Below are positions 25,060 to 28,345 of a stretch of DNA of 28,345 nt, one piece after another. The stretch covers positions 1-28,345 of IMG/VR virus record IMGVR_UViG_3300030101_001083; one strand, 5' to 3'. The position numbers and the translations under genes are program-made. The notes beneath the pieces were generated by a model that searched no databases, had not been told where the DNA came from, and was given only the letters and a program-made list of their open reading frames with translations. This DNA is from a virus. Position 1 is the stretch's first letter; every line of letters starts with the position of its first letter.

Positions 25060-25733
25060 AAATTGCTATTGTTGGACTAGGGGGCAGCTACGCTGACTAT
25101 ATTTCTGCCAGAGTTGCCTCTCAAGAATTTGATGAAACTTGGGGTATAAATTGTATTGGTGGCATCATACACGTCGATAGGACTTTCATGATGGATCCTG
25201 TATCTAGGTTTATAGACACAGAAAATGCCGGTTCTCAAACAGGCATAGCTCGTGAGTTTTTAGCTAAAAATACGGCCCCCATATATTCTTGTATAGAACA
25301 TCCAGATTTCCCGGCTATAGAGTTGTATCCATTAGAAAAAATAGCTAAAGCAACTGGGCTATGTTATTTTAATAACACGGTAGCTTACGCTATAGCTTAC
25401 GCCATTTGGAAAAAAGTAAAAAAAATATGCCTATTTGGCATAGATTTTACTTACAAAAACGTAAACATGGCTGAGTCTGGAAGAGCTTGTGTAGAGTTTT
25501 GGTGCGCTACAGCTATTTCCAAAGGCATAAAGATAGAGATAGCGCATCGATCGGGCTTAATGGATACCAATGTGCCAGAAAATGAAAAGTTATATGGGTA
25601 TCATAGATTAGAGGATCCTTTAGTTCAAACGGTTGAGAATGGTAGTCTGTTGATAACAAAACAGTCCATGATTCAACCTCCAGAGCCAGTAGAGTCCGAC
25701 CCTATAATTTTTGGGAGACATGACAATGTTTGA
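25056..25733 (+). CDS. Rossmann-like protein (DUF115-like), 225 aa
   Basis: The N-terminus KIAIVGLGGSYADY reads as a Rossmann-type beta strand with a GLGGS loop. The middle (KKICLFGIDFTYKN) and AESGRACVEFWCATAISKG are like DUF115/MptE-type phage proteins as I recall them. A GTG start overlaps the stop of the previous gene (GTGA). It is an enzyme-like gene inside a tail module. A sugar- or nucleotide-linked role on virion glycans is possible, but no catalytic residue can be shown. Confidence 0.6.
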   Translation: MKIAIVGLGGSYADYISARVASQEFDETWGINCIGGIIHVDRTFMMDPVSRFIDTENAGSQTGIAREFLAKNTAPIYSCIEHPDFPAIELYPLEKIAKATGLCYFNNTVAYAIAYAIWKKVKKICLFGIDFTYKNVNMAESGRACVEFWCATAISKGIKIEIAHRSGLMDTNVPENEKLYGYHRLEDPLVQTVENGSLLITKQSMIQPPEPVESDPIIFGRHDNV

Positions 25734-26013
25734 TTTAGGTTCAGGAAGTGTGGGAGCCGTTAATATAATGACTTCCGAAAACGGTGGTTTATCTAATGAT
25801 CAAATAGCAGAGATGCTGGCTAACAAACTTATTTATATTTCTGACGATGCTCCAGAACCCATCCGCTTACAAGCGGAGGCTTTTAAGGATCGAGTCCGAA
25901 ATTTAGCACAATACTATATAGAGTTGGCTAGGAAGGAAGAACGTGCTAGTATTTGCGCCAAGGTCCGTGAGGCGGGTCAACATCAACTAGCTGACGCTAT
26001 AGGGAGACTGTAA
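25726..26013 (+). CDS. Small helical protein, 95 aa
   Basis: The product has LSNDQIAEMLANKLIYISDD and a helical C-terminus (VRNLAQYYIELARKEERA). It is not recognised with a function, although similar small genes follow the previous type in marine phages as I recall. The ATG at 25726 is preferred because GGGAGA at 25713-25718 is seven bases upstream; the in-frame TTG (25711) and ATG (25720) are too close. It overlaps the previous stop. Confidence 0.6.
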   Translation: MFDLGSGSVGAVNIMTSENGGLSNDQIAEMLANKLIYISDDAPEPIRLQAEAFKDRVRNLAQYYIELARKEERASICAKVREAGQHQLADAIGRL

Positions 26014-26465
26014 TGGCAATAGCACAAGCAATGTGTACCGCATTCAAACAAGAATTGATGTTGGGTACGCACAATTTCGCAACAAACGGTAATGCTTTTA
26101 AGCTGGCTCTTTACGCAGAGGGTGGTGGCGGTAAGTCTAGCACTACAGCTACTCTTGGTGCAGCAACGACAGCTTACACAACCACGGGTGAGGTAGCCAA
26201 CAGCGGCTCTTACACGGCGGGTGGTGGTACTCTTACTAAAGTTGCTCCGACCACTTCTGGTACGACAGCTTTGACTGATTTTGCAGATCTTAGTTTCACA
26301 ACAGCTACAATTACAGCAATGGGCGCGTTAATTTACAACGATACAAATAGTGATAAAGCTGTTGCGGTTTTGGATTTTAGTTCAAATAAAACCTCTACTT
26401 CTGGGACATTTACCATTCAGTTCCCAACAGCAGATGCAAGTAACGCAATTATTCGGATAGCCTAA
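26013..26465 (+). CDS. Beta-rich virion protein, 150 aa
   Basis: An N-terminal helix (AIAQAMCTAFKQELMLGTHN) is followed by a Thr/Ala/Gly beta region with SDKAVAVLDFSSNKTSTSGT near the end. This is the type of small tail or surface protein that I recall as common in marine phages. The start overlaps the previous stop (TAATG). The exact position in the virion is unknown. Confidence 0.65.
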   Translation: MAIAQAMCTAFKQELMLGTHNFATNGNAFKLALYAEGGGGKSSTTATLGAATTAYTTTGEVANSGSYTAGGGTLTKVAPTTSGTTALTDFADLSFTTATITAMGALIYNDTNSDKAVAVLDFSSNKTSTSGTFTIQFPTADASNAIIRIA

Positions 26466-26476
26466 TGAGGTAACCT

Positions 26477-26947
26477 ATGTCGTTAACAGGATGGGGTAGA
26501 GGAACTTGGGGTGAAGGTGCGTGGAACCAAAGTGTTCCACTTGCTGTAACAGGGGTTGCTGGAACTACCGCATTAGGGTCTCCTACTGTACAAAATGTTT
26601 TGGAAGTCTCTGTAACAGGAGTTGCTGGAACAGGGGCGGTAGGATCTGTTAGCGTACTAGGTGCAGCAGCTTTTGCGGTTACTGGGTCTGCCGGAACAAG
26701 TGCGTTAGGAAACACTACCGAAACAGGGGCAGCAACTTTCGCAGTTACAGGAGCTTCATCAACTGCTACATTAGGAACAGGGACAGTAGCACCTATAGCT
26801 TCAATAGGCTTCTTTTTAACGGGGGTTTCAGCGACAGGCGCGGTAGGGGAAGAAATACTTTATAGACCAATAATTCCATCACAAACACCAAGTTGGACAG
26901 GAGTTACAGTTTCACAAACACCTAATTGGACGGATATAGCAGCGTAA
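26477..26947 (+). CDS. VTGVAGT-repeat virion protein, 156 aa
   Basis: An aromatic head (GWGRGTWGEGAWNQ) leads into about five copies of a VTGVAGT-like unit spaced 22-23 residues apart, such as AVTGVAGTTALG, SVTGVAGTGAVG and AVTGSAGTSALG. The regular beta units could form a solenoid or fibre segment. The minus-strand frame over this area is a shadow of the repeats. It lies between two probable tail genes. Confidence 0.7.
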   Translation: MSLTGWGRGTWGEGAWNQSVPLAVTGVAGTTALGSPTVQNVLEVSVTGVAGTGAVGSVSVLGAAAFAVTGSAGTSALGNTTETGAATFAVTGASSTATLGTGTVAPIASIGFFLTGVSATGAVGEEILYRPIIPSQTPSWTGVTVSQTPNWTDIAA

Positions 26948-26957
26948 GGACAGAAAA

Positions 26958-27950
26958 ATGGCAAGCACCTATGTAAATGATTTAAGACTTAATGAGCTAG
27001 GTACTGGCGATGGTTCTGGTACTTGGGGAACAACAACAAATACAAACCTTGAACTTATAGCTGAAGCATTTGGTTTTGGCACAGAAGCTATAACAACAAA
27101 TGCTGATACGCACACAAGCACTATAGCTGATGGGGCAGCAGATCCTGTTCGCAATATGTATGTAAAATACACAGGTGCTTTGGACTCTAACTGCACAATT
27201 ACAATAGCCCCAAACACTATAAGCAGAGTTCATATAATTGAGAACGCCACTACAGACAGTGGTAGTTCTGGTCCTTATAGTATTATAATTAGTCAAGGGT
27301 CTGGAGCCAATGTAACTATACCAAATGGTCAGGTATCTATGGTTTATTTGGACGGTGCGGGAAGTGGTGCGGCCGTAGTTGATGCCCTTACTGATTTATC
27401 TATAGCTGGCACATTCAATGCTGCTGCCGATATTGTTGCGGCAGGGGCATTACAAGCCGCAGGAGATACTGCTGCCGGAGATGATGCCGCGATTGGTTTT
27501 ACTGCGGCAGAGGGCCTGATCCTAACGGGCCAAGGCTCTACATCAGATGTTACTATTAAAAATGACGCGGATGCTACTGTGGCTTCCATTGCAACAGGCA
27601 CAACAATTTTAACTGTAAATGATGATGTTACGGTAGTTGGCAGGGCAATCGGCAGCACAATAACGGCTGAAAATGATGCGACTTATGATTTAGCAACGGC
27701 AAATAATTTTACTACTACTACAGCCGGAACTGTAACGATGACTTTTACAAATAAAGCTGCGGGTCAATCAGGCTCTATTAAATTTGTAAATGGCGGTAAT
27801 CATACAGTTAGCGCACACGCAGATGTAGCTATTAATGCAGACATATTAACTGCGCTGAGTGCAACAGGCACTTACTTTGTGACATATTATGTAACTGCGG
27901 CCAGTGGCAATAACACAATTCTTGTAGGTGCTACAGCTATCTTAACTTAG
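26958..27950 (+). CDS. Tail fibre-like protein, 330 aa
   Basis: The N-terminus (STYVNDLRLNELGTGDGSGT, then WGTTTNTNLELIAEAFGFGT) is the conserved attachment part of a fibre family I recall from marine phages. The rest is a low-complexity beta region rich in Ala, Thr, Gly and Asp (SGSIKFVNGGNHTVSAHADV). It would be the distal receptor-binding or shaft part. No enzyme motif is seen. It is followed nine bases later by another fibre gene that runs out of the window. Confidence 0.75.
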   Translation: MASTYVNDLRLNELGTGDGSGTWGTTTNTNLELIAEAFGFGTEAITTNADTHTSTIADGAADPVRNMYVKYTGALDSNCTITIAPNTISRVHIIENATTDSGSSGPYSIIISQGSGANVTIPNGQVSMVYLDGAGSGAAVVDALTDLSIAGTFNAAADIVAAGALQAAGDTAAGDDAAIGFTAAEGLILTGQGSTSDVTIKNDADATVASIATGTTILTVNDDVTVVGRAIGSTITAENDATYDLATANNFTTTTAGTVTMTFTNKAAGQSGSIKFVNGGNHTVSAHADVAINADILTALSATGTYFVTYYVTAASGNNTILVGATAILT

Positions 27951-27959
27951 GACTAAATC

Positions 27960-28345
27960 ATGAGTATAATTCAAGCAGCGGGTTCAGGCGAAGTAAGCAC
28001 AGGCTTTTACAAGCTACTGCTTGACCAGTCGTTGAAGTTTGATGATGGGTTGAGTCAGCGATTAACAAGAACCCCTGCGTCTGCCGGTAATCGTAGGACA
28101 TTTACGTTTAGTTGTTGGGTTAAACGTAGCCTTACATCAAGCGGTGATCATGTACTTTATTCGGCTGGTGCTGATGCTCAAAACCGATTTCAGATTTGGA
28201 TTGATAGCAGTGACAGATTAGCTGTTTACCAAAACACATCTAATAGTGATCAAATTTATGTTTATACCACCGCTAAATTTAGAGATCCTTCAGCATGGTA
28301 TAATGTAGTTGTTACAGTCGATACTACCGATGGCACTGCTGGAAA
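27960..28345 (+). CDS. Lectin-like tail fibre protein, partial (LamG/ConA-type)
   Basis: Only the first 128 residues are in the window; the gene continues to the right. After SIIQAAGSGEVSTGFYKLLL comes a beta sandwich-like FTFSCWVKRSL, with FQIWIDSSDRLAVYQ and WYNVVVTVDTTDG, typical of LamG or concanavalin A-like lectin domains. Such domains bind host glycans. The ATG at 27960 has an AGGA site upstream. Confidence 0.75.
   Translation, partial: MSIIQAAGSGEVSTGFYKLLLDQSLKFDDGLSQRLTRTPASAGNRRTFTFSCWVKRSLTSSGDHVLYSAGADAQNRFQIWIDSSDRLAVYQNTSNSDQIYVYTTAKFRDPSAWYNVVVTVDTTDGTAG

Noticed and set aside
26449-26715. Minus-strand frame opposite the repeat protein
   Set aside because: It is a shadow of the VTGVAGT repeats, with Pro/Ala/Val composition and no ribosome binding site.
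1-28345. Integrase, attachment sites, tRNA genes or insertion sequences
   Set aside because: None was found on reading both strands, so there is no evidence for a prophage or mobile-element nature in this window.

Overview
The window looks like part of a tailed double-stranded DNA phage genome (Caudoviricetes), probably a marine virus with a podovirus-like virion. From the sequence I recognise both terminase subunits, a portal of about 810 residues, a co-chaperonin, a scaffold, a major capsid protein, a P22 gp4-like adaptor, tail-fibre-like proteins and a holin/endolysin pair. No tape-measure gene is visible. Several ORFs resemble families I associate with viruses of marine Alphaproteobacteria and cyanobacteria: the basic DUF5872/DUF6321-like proteins, the cupredoxin-tipped virion protein and the 'TYVNDLRL' fibre. 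The host assignment is inference; no host marker, integrase or tRNA gene was seen.

Region 1 (1-4.1 kb) opens with a GGNNN pentamer-repeat tract and continues with small unrecognised genes, one of them on the minus strand. It has divergent promoters carrying a shared operator-like motif, an iteron-like cluster of GGTGTAAC repeats, then a small terminase gene and a PD-(D/E)xK nuclease gene. Region 2 (4.05-7.3 kb) is an array of short transcription units between the small and large terminase genes. Most units consist of a compact promoter, a conserved ACGGGAG leader motif, one or two genes and a terminator. In two junctions the 3' arm of the terminator also supplies the -35 box of the next promoter. 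The larger genes here encode a Cys-rich protein and a DUF932 protein.

Region 3 (7.3-7.75 kb) is a non-coding stretch rich in GGCCCG repeats, just before the large terminase. Region 4 (7.75-19.4 kb) is the packaging, lysis and head module: TerL, a 356-residue unknown, portal, a run of tightly overlapping small membrane or exported proteins that includes an EF-hand protein, holin, GH108 endolysin, GroES-like co-chaperonin, scaffold, a decoration-like protein and the major capsid protein. It ends in tandem terminators with a probable new promoter. Region 5 (19.4-28.3 kb) holds virion proteins, a cluster of very basic small proteins, head-tail adaptors, a cupredoxin-like virion protein, a Rossmann-like protein and fibre genes. 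The last gene, a lectin-like fibre, runs off the window.

All coding assignments come from reading the translated sequence and from recalled family knowledge; no database search was run. The strongest points for follow-up are the terminator/promoter modules with the ACGGGAG leaders, the iterons next to TerS, the basic-protein cluster, the cupredoxin motif and the overlapping small-membrane-gene run.
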